Assembly: GCF_900101115.1 (NCBI RefSeq)
Contig: NZ_FNFU01000013.1
Location: 20,665 to 84,664 of the forward strand
Direction: 5' to 3'
Origin: Cryobacterium psychrotolerans
GTDB taxonomy: Bacteria > Actinomycetota > Actinomycetes > Actinomycetales > Microbacteriaceae
Length of the DNA: 64,000 nucleotides
In this document: positions 49,167 to 57,309 of the stretch, one piece after another
Layout: the number at the start of each line of letters is the position of its first letter
Position numbering within the stretch: the first letter of the stretch is position 1
Notes under the pieces: model-generated
What the model saw: the letters and a program-made list of their open reading frames with translations, nothing else
What the model was told of the DNA's origin: nothing
Database searches by the model: none
Made by a program: the position numbers and the translations under genes

Positions 49167-49745
49167 GTGTCCCAGTACCACGCAGTGCCCGTGCCCCCGA
49201 TGAGCATCCGTTTCGACCAGGCAGCGGGGACGCTCAGCCCGGAAGGGCCCACGCTCACCCGCCGCATGTCCGATCTCGAAGGCCTGTTCCGGGACCACGA
49301 GGCGTGGGAAAAGGCGGTCGCCGACGGCGACCCGGTGGTCTACTCCGTCATCTCCTCGCCGGTACCGGAAATCGACCGCGAGCTTCCGCAGTCGATCACG
49401 ACAATCCAGCCGGGCACGACCGGCGGCGAGCTGTGGATGACGAAGGGCCACCAGCACCCCAATCACCAGGGCGAAATCTATCTCGGCATCTCCGGCCGCG
49501 GCGGCCTGCTCATGTTCGACGGCACCGAAACCCGCTGGGTCGAGATGACCCCCGGTACCATCGGCTACATGCCGCCGGGCTGGGCGCACCGCAGCGTCAA
49601 CATCGGCGACGAGCCGTATTCCTTTCTCGCCGTCTACCCGGGCGGCGCCGGCCACGACTACGGGTGGGTGCTCGAGCACGGCATGGGCCTCCGGGCACTC
49701 AGCGGCGCCGACGGTGTTGAGCTCGTCGATTACGTCGAAGGCTGA
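49167..49745 (+). CDS. cupin-type glucose-6-phosphate isomerase family protein
   Basis: A 192-residue cupin of the archaeal-type phosphoglucose isomerase family. The metal site is in ELWMTKGHQHPNHQGEIYLG (His 95, His 97, Glu 103) with a later His in MPPGWAHRSVNIG. Members interconvert aldose and ketose phosphates with a bound metal. In bacteria the family is rarer than the usual Pgi and is often found in sugar operons. The GTG start is 6 bases after AAGGAG. It heads the six-gene operon to 54700. Confidence 0.9.
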   Translation: MSQYHAVPVPPMSIRFDQAAGTLSPEGPTLTRRMSDLEGLFRDHEAWEKAVADGDPVVYSVISSPVPEIDRELPQSITTIQPGTTGGELWMTKGHQHPNHQGEIYLGISGRGGLLMFDGTETRWVEMTPGTIGYMPPGWAHRSVNIGDEPYSFLAVYPGGAGHDYGWVLEHGMGLRALSGADGVELVDYVEG

Positions 49746-49750
49746 CCCTC

Positions 49751-51250
49751 GTGATCATCGCCCACGATCTCGGCACGACCGGAAACAAGGCGTCGCTTCA
49801 CCACGACGACGGGCGCCTCGTGACGGCGGTCACCGTGGCCTACCCTGCGCGCTTCGCTGACGGCGGCGTCGCCGAGCAAAACCCGCAGCACTGGTGGAAC
49901 GCCGTCGTCGAGGCCACGCGCTCCCTCGTCGCGCGTTCGGGCGTTGATCCGGCGGTCGTCACCGGCCTGACCGTGAGCGGCCAGATGATGGGCGCGGTCC
50001 TCCTCGACGCCGCCTTCCAGCCGGTGCGCCCGGCGATCATCTGGGCCGACACCCGAAGCGCGGCCCAGACGGCACAGCTCGAGGCCATCATCGGCCAGGA
50101 CCGGGCCTACTCGCTGCTCGGCCACCGCCTCAATCCCACCTACTCGCTCGAAAAGATCATGTGGGTGCGCGACAACGAACCGGAGACCTTCGAGCGAGTC
50201 CGCCACTTCTGCGTCGCCAAGGACTTCGTCGTGCACCGGCTGACCGGGCGCCTCGCCACGGACCGGTCGGACGCCTCCGCCACCAACGCGTACGATCAGG
50301 GGCGCGGAATGTGGTCAGCGGAGATGCTGTCCGCCGCGGGCCTCGATGCATCGATCTTCCCCGAGGTGCTCGAATCGACGGCCATCGTCGGCCGGCTGAC
50401 CACTGACGCGGCCAACGCCACCGGGCTGAGCCGGGACACCCGGGTCGTCATGGGCGGAGGCGATGGCCCCGTCGCCGCCGTCGGCGCCGGGATCGTGGTC
50501 CCGGAGGACGGCGCCTACGTCTCCCTGGGCACCTCGTCCTGGATTTCGTTCGCCAGCGACACGCCCGTCTACGACCCCCTGATGCGCACCATGACCTTCG
50601 ACCACGTCGTGCCGGGCCGCTACGTTCCCACCGCGACGATGCAGGCCGGCGGCGCCGCGCTGCAATGGGTGTCGGAACTGCTGACCCCCGAGCCGTCCGG
50701 CGCCAGCCTGTCGGCCCTCGTGGCGGATGCGTCCACCGCGGACGCCTCCTCGAGCGGGCTCTACTTCCTGCCGTACCTCCTCGGCGAGCGCTCGCCCTAT
50801 TGGAACCCCAATGCCACCGGGTCATTCATCGGCATCGGGCGTCATCACGGCCGTGCGGAGATGACCCGCGCGGTCCTGGAGGGCGTCGCCTTCAACCTCC
50901 TCACCTGCCTCCAGTCGTTCCGCGAATCGGGTGCCACGCTCGACCGGATCGACGCGATCGGCGGCGGCGCCGCGAGCGATGTCTGGCTGCAGATCATGGC
51001 GGATGTCTGGGGACTGCCGGTGCGTCGCCGCACCATCGTCGAGGAAGCCAACAGCCTGGGCGCCGCGGTGACCGCGGCGGTCGGCCTCGGGCTCGTCGAC
51101 GGGTTCGGCGCCGCCCGCGACCTCTCCGAGGTCACGGCGGAATTCACCCCGGACTCGGGGCGCCACTCCGACTACCTCACTCGCCATGCCGTCTTCGTCG
51201 ACGGCTACGAGAGCCTCGAACCCTGGTTCGCGAAGCGCGCGGGTCGCTGA
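49751..51250 (+). CDS. FGGY family carbohydrate kinase (xylulokinase-like)
   Basis: A 499-residue sugar kinase. The N-terminal ATP loop IIAHDLGTTGNKASLHH begins at residue 2. The catalytic Asp lies in VVMGGGDGPVAAVGAG near residue 238, with YVSLGTSSWISFAS after it. The C-terminal lobe shows FLPYLLGERSPYWNPNATGSF and IDAIGGGAASDVWLQIMADVWG. FGGY members phosphorylate ketoses or polyols; the substrate depends on few residues and is not set here. The GTG start is 5 bases after the previous stop. Confidence 0.9.
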   Translation: MIIAHDLGTTGNKASLHHDDGRLVTAVTVAYPARFADGGVAEQNPQHWWNAVVEATRSLVARSGVDPAVVTGLTVSGQMMGAVLLDAAFQPVRPAIIWADTRSAAQTAQLEAIIGQDRAYSLLGHRLNPTYSLEKIMWVRDNEPETFERVRHFCVAKDFVVHRLTGRLATDRSDASATNAYDQGRGMWSAEMLSAAGLDASIFPEVLESTAIVGRLTTDAANATGLSRDTRVVMGGGDGPVAAVGAGIVVPEDGAYVSLGTSSWISFASDTPVYDPLMRTMTFDHVVPGRYVPTATMQAGGAALQWVSELLTPEPSGASLSALVADASTADASSSGLYFLPYLLGERSPYWNPNATGSFIGIGRHHGRAEMTRAVLEGVAFNLLTCLQSFRESGATLDRIDAIGGGAASDVWLQIMADVWGLPVRRRTIVEEANSLGAAVTAAVGLGLVDGFGAARDLSEVTAEFTPDSGRHSDYLTRHAVFVDGYESLEPWFAKRAGR

Positions 51251-52206
51251 TGGGATCGATCCTCGCCACCAGCCGCTCGTTCTCGTCGGGATCCGTCGAC
51301 CTGGTGGCGCGCCTCGCCGAGCGCGGCCACACCGTGGAGACGGGACCGTCCGACCACGCGCTGGATGCGCTGCGCCCGCTGCTCGCGACGGCCGTCGGCT
51401 GGATCGCCGGCACCGGTCCGGTCACCGCCGAACACCTCGACGCCGCGCCGCTGCTGCGCGTCGTCGCCCGCTACGGGGTCGGCTTCGAAGCGGTCGACCT
51501 GGAAGCCGCCCGCGACCGGGGCATCATCGTCACGAACACTCCCGGAGCGAACAGCGCGGCCGTTGCCGACCACGCGGTCGGCCTCATGCTCGCCGTGCTC
51601 CGCGGCACGACCGAAGGCGACCGCCGGGTGCGCGCCGGCGACTGGTCGGTGCTCCGCGGCCGCGAACTCGGCTCGTTGGCAGTCGGGATCGTCGGCTTCG
51701 GCCGGATCGGCCAGGGAGTCGCCCGGCGACTGTGCGGATTCGGCTCGCGGATCCTGGCCCACGATCCGTGGATGTCCGGCGAACAGATCGAGGCCGCCGG
51801 GGCATCCCCGTTCGACCTGGCCCGGATGGCTGCAGAATGCGACATCGTCACCCTGCACTCCCCCGGGGGCGCCACGATAGTCGATCGCGACTGGCTGGCC
51901 TCGGCCCGCCCCGGGCTGGTGGTCATCAACACCGCCCGGCCTGAACTGGTCGACGAAGACGCCCTCGCCGCCGCCCTGCGCTCCGGCCTGGTCTCCGGCT
52001 TCGGCGCCGACACTCTTGTCGGAGACACGAGCGGAGCTGCCTCCCCGCTCCTTGCCGCCGACCTTGCGGCGCGAGTGATCGTGACGCCGCACTTCGGCGC
52101 CCAGACCGTCGAAGCCGTTGACAACATGGGCTCGATGGCCGTGACCAACCTGCTCGCGGTGCTCGCCGGCGAGGCCCCGCCCCACCCCATTCTGACGAAA
52201 GCCTGA
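51250..52206 (+). CDS. D-isomer-specific 2-hydroxyacid dehydrogenase
   Basis: A 318-residue NAD(P)-linked enzyme. The Rossmann motif GIVGFGRIGQGVARRL lies near residues 143-158. The catalytic residues appear as Arg in VVINTARPELVDEDAL (near 226), Glu or Asp in the following stretch, and His in VIVTPHFGAQTVEAV near 277. The NTPGANSAAVADHAVGLML block is typical of the phosphoglycerate-dehydrogenase/hydroxypyruvate-reductase branch. It may reduce a 2-keto acid formed in this pathway. The ATG overlaps the kinase stop (TGATG). Confidence 0.9.
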   Translation: MGSILATSRSFSSGSVDLVARLAERGHTVETGPSDHALDALRPLLATAVGWIAGTGPVTAEHLDAAPLLRVVARYGVGFEAVDLEAARDRGIIVTNTPGANSAAVADHAVGLMLAVLRGTTEGDRRVRAGDWSVLRGRELGSLAVGIVGFGRIGQGVARRLCGFGSRILAHDPWMSGEQIEAAGASPFDLARMAAECDIVTLHSPGGATIVDRDWLASARPGLVVINTARPELVDEDALAAALRSGLVSGFGADTLVGDTSGAASPLLAADLAARVIVTPHFGAQTVEAVDNMGSMAVTNLLAVLAGEAPPHPILTKA

Positions 52207-52212
52207 AACCCC

Positions 52213-52839
52213 ATGACCCTCGCCCCCCTTATCAACGCCCGCGTGCTCGCCGTCGTACGCGCGCCCAGCGCCGAGTCGGCCCTGCTCGCCGCCGACGCAC
52301 TGGTCGCCGGCGGAATCTTTGGGCTGGAGATCACCTACTCCACCCCCGACGCCCCCGCGGTCATCCGTGAGCTCGACGCTCGCTACGGCGAGCGCATTTA
52401 CCTCGGCGCGGGCACGGTCACGACCCCGGAGGAAGCCTCTATGGCAGCGGCTGCCGGAGCCCGCTTCCTGGTCAGCCCGGGCACGCGCCCGGGACTCACC
52501 GCAGCGATGAAGGCCACCGGCCTCGTCGTCCTGACCGGCGCACTCACCCCGAGCGAGGTGATGGCCGCGATCGAATACGGCGCCGACGTCGTGAAGATCT
52601 TCCCGGCGTCGCTGGGCGGCCCTGCGTTCCTCAAGGCCCTGCGTGGGCCGTTCCCCGACGTGGCCCTCATGCCCACCGGCGGCGTCACTCCCGAGAACCT
52701 CGACGCCTGGTTCGCTGCCGGCGCGGTCGCGGTCGGAGCCGGCGGGGACCTCGTCTCCGGGGCCGACCTCGCCTCGGGGCGGTACGACGAGGTCGAGCGC
52801 AAGGCTCGCCTATTCGCGTCGGCCGGGGCCCGCGGATGA
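52213..52839 (+). CDS. eda: KDPG/KHG-type aldolase
   Basis: A 208-residue class I aldolase of the 2-dehydro-3-deoxy-phosphogluconate/4-hydroxy-2-oxoglutarate family. GGIFGLEITYSTPDA carries the catalytic Glu, YLGAGTVTTPEEASMAAAAGARFLVSPG follows, and the Schiff-base lysine is in DVVKIFPASLGG near residue 127. It splits a 2-keto-3-deoxy sugar acid (phosphate) into pyruvate and an aldehyde. No dehydratase gene that would make such a substrate is seen in this operon, so the true substrate may differ. Confidence 0.9.
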   Translation: MTLAPLINARVLAVVRAPSAESALLAADALVAGGIFGLEITYSTPDAPAVIRELDARYGERIYLGAGTVTTPEEASMAAAAGARFLVSPGTRPGLTAAMKATGLVVLTGALTPSEVMAAIEYGADVVKIFPASLGGPAFLKALRGPFPDVALMPTGGVTPENLDAWFAAGAVAVGAGGDLVSGADLASGRYDEVERKARLFASAGARG

Positions 52840-53750
52840 GCGGCTACATGGGATTCGTCGGCGTCAGCACGGCGCAGTCGTCGATCATGAACGTCTTCCC
52901 GATCTGGGCCGAGATCCTCGGCCTGCCCACCCGCACCCTGATCGGACACGACCTCCCCGTCGACGCGACGCCGCAGGAGTACCGGCGGCTCGTCGAAGCG
53001 ATCAGGGATGACCCCGACCATCGCGGCGCCCTCGTCACGACCCATAAGATGGGGCTCTACGCCGCGGCGAGCGACCTGTTCGACTCGCTGGACGAGTTCA
53101 GCACGCTGTGCGGAGAGATCTCGAGCATCTCCAAGCACGACGGCCGTCTCATCGGCCATGCGAAGGACCCGATCACGGCGGGACTCGCCCTCGGAGAGTT
53201 CCTCCCCGCCGACCACTTCGGGCGCACGCGCGCCCACGCGGTCTGCCTGGGCGCGGGCGGCGCCGGCACCGCCCTCACCTGGAACCTCGCCGAGCGCGAT
53301 GACGCGCCGGAACTCATCGTCGTCACCGACACCAGCCGGGAGCGACTCGACCACCTGCGCGGAGTCCACGAGCGACGCGGCACCCCGGGCGGACTCATCC
53401 GTTACGTGCTGGCGGCTAACCCCGCGGACACCCGTGACGTGTTCGCGGCCGCGCCGCAGGGCAGCCTCATCGTCAACGCCAGCGGCCTCGGCAAGGACCG
53501 GCCCGGTTCGCCCGTGCCCGACGGCACGCGGTTCCCGGAGCAGTCCTACGTGTGGGAGTTCAACTACCGGGGAACCCTCGAGTTCCTGGGCCAGGCACGA
53601 GCGCAGGAAACGGCATCCGACCTCGTCGTCGTGGACGGCTGGCGCTACTTCATCCACGGCTGGTCGCGGGTGATCGCTGAGGTGTTCGGGGTCCGGCTGA
53701 CCGAGGAACTCGTCGCCCGGCTCTCCGAGGCAGCCCTGGCCTCCCGATGA
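52836..53750 (+). CDS. shikimate dehydrogenase-like oxidoreductase, divergent
   Basis: A 304-residue protein with the two-domain shikimate dehydrogenase fold. The NAD(P) loop LGAGGAGTALTWNL lies near residue 137. The catalytic Lys is kept in ALVTTHKMGLY near residue 71 and the Asp in GHAKDPITAG near 111, but the usual substrate-binding strings (NVTxPxK and GxNTD) are changed. With no aromatic-pathway genes nearby and sugar enzymes on both sides, a polyol or sugar-derived substrate is more likely than shikimate. It overlaps both neighbours by four bases. Confidence 0.82.
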   Translation: MSGYMGFVGVSTAQSSIMNVFPIWAEILGLPTRTLIGHDLPVDATPQEYRRLVEAIRDDPDHRGALVTTHKMGLYAAASDLFDSLDEFSTLCGEISSISKHDGRLIGHAKDPITAGLALGEFLPADHFGRTRAHAVCLGAGGAGTALTWNLAERDDAPELIVVTDTSRERLDHLRGVHERRGTPGGLIRYVLAANPADTRDVFAAAPQGSLIVNASGLGKDRPGSPVPDGTRFPEQSYVWEFNYRGTLEFLGQARAQETASDLVVVDGWRYFIHGWSRVIAEVFGVRLTEELVARLSEAALASR

Positions 53751-54700
53751 ACCAGGTGCGCACGGTTCTCGGCGACCTTGACCCGGCCCGGCTGGGCCGG
53801 GTCAACTATCACGAGCACCTGTTCCAGGTCAGTCCGCTCCTCCCGGGCGACGAGTTGGACGACGAGGGATCGTCCCGGCAGGAAGCGTGTCTGCTCGCCG
53901 CCAGCGGCTTCGACGCCATGGTGGATGCGACGCCAATCGGCCTGGGCCGCGACCCGGAGGCCGTCGCCCGAATCAGCCTCGCGTCCGGCCTCGGCGTCAT
54001 CGCGACAACGGGGGCGCACCACGAGGGCCACTACCCGGCCAACCACTGGCTGCGCGACCTCCCTGCCGAGCCCCGTTCGCGTGCCTTCCTGGCCGACCTG
54101 ACCCTGGGCATGCCCCGACGGGACGGAGACCAGGACCGTGGCCTGGCGGCCGGGCCCGATAGCGGCCCCGTTCGGGCCGGGCTGCTGAAGGCCGCAATCG
54201 GCTATTGGTCGATCACACCCTTCGAGCGGATCACCCTGGAAGCGGTCGCCCTGGCCCACGCTGCAACCGGCGCGCCGGTCATGGTGCACCTGGAGTTCTG
54301 CACCGCAGCCCACGAGGTGCTCGATCTGCTGGACGCCGCCGGTGTCCCGGCGCACCGCGTGCTGCTCGCGCACGCCGACCGAGACCCGAACCCCGCCCTG
54401 CACCTCGACCTCGCCGCCCGCGGTGCGTGGCTCGGCTACGACGGCATGGCCAGGCCGCGCACCCGCAGCGACGCGGAGCTCCTCGACCTCACCGAAGCCG
54501 TCGTGTCCGGCGGCGGCGCCGACCATATCCTGCTCGGCGGCGACGTGGCACGGCGAAGCCGCTACAGCGCCTACGGCGGCATGCCGGGGCTGGCCTACCT
54601 CGGCGAGCGCTACCTCCCCCAACTTCGCACCCGGATCGGTTCCGAGGTCGTGGAGGGGATGCTCACGAGGAACGCCCAACGCTTCCTCACCTGGAGCTAG
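53747..54700 (+). CDS. phosphotriesterase family metal-dependent hydrolase, probable lactonase
   Basis: A 317-residue amidohydrolase-fold protein. The HxH motif is in GRVNYHEHLFQ near residue 23, the bridging lysine in AGLLKAAIGYWS near 147, later His ligands in PVMVHLEFCTA and VLLAHADRDPN, and the Asp in LLGGDVARRS near 265. All metal ligands of the PTE family are present. Bacterial relatives in sugar operons hydrolyse lactones, some of them phosphorylated. It closes the GntR-controlled operon. Confidence 0.87.
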   Translation: MNQVRTVLGDLDPARLGRVNYHEHLFQVSPLLPGDELDDEGSSRQEACLLAASGFDAMVDATPIGLGRDPEAVARISLASGLGVIATTGAHHEGHYPANHWLRDLPAEPRSRAFLADLTLGMPRRDGDQDRGLAAGPDSGPVRAGLLKAAIGYWSITPFERITLEAVALAHAATGAPVMVHLEFCTAAHEVLDLLDAAGVPAHRVLLAHADRDPNPALHLDLAARGAWLGYDGMARPRTRSDAELLDLTEAVVSGGGADHILLGGDVARRSRYSAYGGMPGLAYLGERYLPQLRTRIGSEVVEGMLTRNAQRFLTWS

Positions 54701-54740
54701 CCGGCGGGATGTCCCGGCGTCGCCGGCAAGGCGATATCGG

Positions 54741-54746
54741 TAGGGT
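54741..54746 (+). promoter_or_regulatory. -10 hexamer TAGGGT, leaderless type
   Basis: TAGGGT ends 7 bases before the lacI-family ATG at 54754. Confidence 0.4.
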
Positions 54747-54753
54747 TGGCAGA

Positions 54754-55737
54754 ATGTCAACGATCTACGACGTCGCGACGCTGGCCGGAGTGTCCCCCGC
54801 GACGGTTTCGCGCGTGTTGAACGGCATTGCGGTGTCACCCGAGAGAGCGCAGCGGGTGCGTGAAGCCGCTAAAGAGCTGTCGTTCACCCCGAATCGCACG
54901 GCGCGGAGCCTGCGGAAGCAGCACTCCGAGGTCATCGCCCTGGTCATCCCCGACATCGAGAATCCCTTCTTCACCTCGGTTGCCCGCGGCGTGGAAGACA
55001 TAGCCCAGGCCGCCGGTTTCTCGGTCGTGCTCTGCAACACCGACGATGATCCCGAAAAAGAGGCTCGGTACCTCCGGATCGCCGTTTCGGAGAACATGGC
55101 CGGCGTCATCCTCGCCACCGCCGGGGGGCAGGCGGACCTGGCCCCGCTTCTGGGTCGAGGGCGCCCGATCGTCGCCGTCGACCGGCGCCCGCATGGCCAT
55201 GACATCGACAGCGTCCTACTGGACAGCGTGGCGGGCGGACGCGACGCGACGCTGGCCCTGTACGCCCAGGGTTTCGAGCGCATTGCCTGCATCACCGGGC
55301 CGAGCACGGTGGAAACCGCCGAGCGGCGGGCGCAGGGTTGGCACGAGGCCGTGCGCGAGAACGGCGGGGACCCGGGCGGTTACCTGCGTTACACCGATTT
55401 CCGGGTCGCCGGCGGACGCGCAGCCATGACCGATCTGCTGGCCATGGAGACGCCGCCCGATGCGGTGTTCGTTGCCAACAACCTGATGAGCGTCGGAGCC
55501 CTGCAGATTCTCGCCGAGCACGGCCTGACACCACCACGAATCGGCGTGGCCGTCTTCGGCGATCTGCCCTTCCTGGTGCAGCCTCCGATCGGAGTGACTG
55601 TCATCCCGCTGCCCGCGCGGCGCCTCGGCGAGAGGGCCGCTTCGCTTTTGCTCGAGCGCCTCGAGGGCGACGACCAACCGGCTCGAACCCTCGTCCTGTC
55701 CAACAATCCCGGCTCGGACGACCGCTCGGTCACTTGA
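54754..55737 (+). CDS. LacI family transcriptional regulator
   Basis: A 327-residue repressor. The helix-turn-helix and hinge STIYDVATLAGVSPATVSRVLNG through NRTARSLRKQ (given in part) occupies residues 1-55. The periplasmic-binding-like core contains VIALVIPDIENPFFTSVARGVED and PDAVFVANNLMSVGALQIL. The ligand is probably a sugar of the island. A GAAATCGATTTC site in the promoter directly downstream, repeated near the binding-protein gene, fits LacI operators with a central CG. Confidence 0.93.
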   Translation: MSTIYDVATLAGVSPATVSRVLNGIAVSPERAQRVREAAKELSFTPNRTARSLRKQHSEVIALVIPDIENPFFTSVARGVEDIAQAAGFSVVLCNTDDDPEKEARYLRIAVSENMAGVILATAGGQADLAPLLGRGRPIVAVDRRPHGHDIDSVLLDSVAGGRDATLALYAQGFERIACITGPSTVETAERRAQGWHEAVRENGGDPGGYLRYTDFRVAGGRAAMTDLLAMETPPDAVFVANNLMSVGALQILAEHGLTPPRIGVAVFGDLPFLVQPPIGVTVIPLPARRLGERAASLLLERLEGDDQPARTLVLSNNPGSDDRSVT

Positions 55738-55762
55738 CCCTGAAATCGATTTCTGCAACGCT
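55734..55762 (+). promoter_or_regulatory. promoter of the FGGY-isomerase operon
   Basis: TTGACC (55734-55739) and AACGCT (55757-55762) are 17 bases apart, and the -10 ends 6 bases before the ATG at 55769. The -35 overlaps the lacI stop codon. Confidence 0.65.
55742..55753. promoter_or_regulatory. LacI-type operator 1
   Basis: Perfect 12-base palindrome GAAATCGATTTC lies wholly in the spacer between -35 and -10, where a repressor would exclude RNA polymerase. Confidence 0.7.
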
Positions 55763-55768
55763 GGGGGC

Positions 55769-57283
55769 ATGGGCACAAGTGCGGTCATCGGCGTGGATAT
55801 CGGCACTTCCAGCAGCAAGGGCGTACTGGTAACCATGGACGGCCGGGTACTCCGCACCGCGACCCGTGCCCACGCTGCGTCCCGCCCCCAGCCGGGCTGG
55901 GTGGAGATGGATGCGTCACTCTGGTGGCGGGAATTCGTCGAGATCACCCGCGAGCTCCTCGAGGAACGAGGCGTCACGGTCCAAGCCGTCGGCGTGAGCG
56001 GTATGGGACCGTGCGTTTTGCTCACGGATGCCGATGGCGCACCGCTGCGGCCGGCCATCCTGTACGGCGTTGACACTCGCGCAATCGAGCAGATTGCGGC
56101 CCTCACGGCGACGCTGGGCGGAGACGACGCCGTCATGGCCCGCGCCGGCTCGGCACTGTCGACCCAGGCGGTCGGCCCGAAACTGGCCTGGCTGGCCGAG
56201 CACGAACCGGACACCTTCGCGCAGGCGAGGCGCCTGTTCATGCCCAGCTCCTGGCTCCTCTGGAACCTGACCGGGGAATATCGGCTCGACCATCACTCCG
56301 CTAGCCAGTGCACGCCGCTCTACGACGCCGGTTCTCAGGCCTGGTTCGAGCCCTGGGCCCGCCCCCTGGCCGGGCCGATCGGCCTGCCCGACTTGTGCTG
56401 GCCGGGCGACGTGGGCGGCCGCGTTTCGGTGGCGGCCTCGGCCGAAACCGGGCTACCCGTCGGCATCCCGGTCATTGCCGGCACGATCGACGCCTGGTCG
56501 GAGGCGGTCAGCGTCGGAGCCCAGCGTCCGGGCGACCTCATGTTGATGTACGGCACCACGATGTTTCTCATCAACACCGTGCCCGGCCCGCTCTCGGCCA
56601 CCGGGCTGTGGGGAACGGTGGGCGCGTTCCCCGGAACGCACAACCTGGCAGCGGGAATGGCGACGTCCGGAGCCATCACCGGATGGCTCCGGGACTTGCT
56701 GGCCGCGGGGGACTTCACCGAGCTTCTCGCCCTCGCCGACGAATCCGGCGTCGGCGCGGGCGGCCTCCTCATGCTGCCGTACTTCGCCGGCGAACGCACG
56801 CCGATCCAGGATCCGCTCGCCCGCGGCCTGATCGCGGGGCTCACGCTCTCCCATACCGCGGGCGACCTCTACCGTGCCGCACTCGAGGCGACGGCATTCG
56901 GAGTGCGGCACAACATCGAAGCGATGACGGCCGCCGGCGGCACGATCGAGCGGATCGTGGCGGTCGGCGGCGGCGCCCGAGGTTCGCTCTGGACACAGAT
57001 CGTCAGCGACGTGACCGGGCTTCCGCAGGTGATTCCCACGACCACCGTCGGCGCCAGCTTCGGGGCTGCCTTCCTCGCGGCGTCGACCGTTACCGACGCC
57101 GATATAGACATCGACGCGTGGAATCCGCCGGCCGACATCCGCCATCCCGAGCCGAAAAGGACCGCCGAGTACGACGAGTTGTATGCCCTGTACCTGGCGC
57201 TCTACCCGGCAACCCGCCGGATCTCGCACGCCCTCGCCATCCGGCAGGCGCGACTCGGCACCCCGCAACCAGCCCACCAGTAG
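55769..57283 (+). CDS. FGGY family carbohydrate kinase (second)
   Basis: A 504-residue kinase. It begins with VIGVDIGTSSSKGVLVTMDG, has GTIDAWSEAVSVGAQRPGD with the catalytic Asp near residue 235, LMYGTTMFL after it, and the C-terminal LPYFAGERTPIQDPLARGLIAG and IVAVGGGARGSLWTQIVSDVTG. It is closer to the gluconokinase/xylulokinase branch than the kinase at 49751 appears to be. The isomerase gene follows after 26 bases, so a ketose made by that isomerase is the likely substrate. Confidence 0.9.
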   Translation: MGTSAVIGVDIGTSSSKGVLVTMDGRVLRTATRAHAASRPQPGWVEMDASLWWREFVEITRELLEERGVTVQAVGVSGMGPCVLLTDADGAPLRPAILYGVDTRAIEQIAALTATLGGDDAVMARAGSALSTQAVGPKLAWLAEHEPDTFAQARRLFMPSSWLLWNLTGEYRLDHHSASQCTPLYDAGSQAWFEPWARPLAGPIGLPDLCWPGDVGGRVSVAASAETGLPVGIPVIAGTIDAWSEAVSVGAQRPGDLMLMYGTTMFLINTVPGPLSATGLWGTVGAFPGTHNLAAGMATSGAITGWLRDLLAAGDFTELLALADESGVGAGGLLMLPYFAGERTPIQDPLARGLIAGLTLSHTAGDLYRAALEATAFGVRHNIEAMTAAGGTIERIVAVGGGARGSLWTQIVSDVTGLPQVIPTTTVGASFGAAFLAASTVTDADIDIDAWNPPADIRHPEPKRTAEYDELYALYLALYPATRRISHALAIRQARLGTPQPAHQ

Positions 57284-57309
57284 ATCGAATGAAAAGAAGG
57301 ACGCATCGA

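Noticed and set aside
52836..53750. Calling this gene aroE
   Set aside because: Substrate motifs differ and no aromatic-pathway gene is near; the fold assignment is kept but not the gene name.
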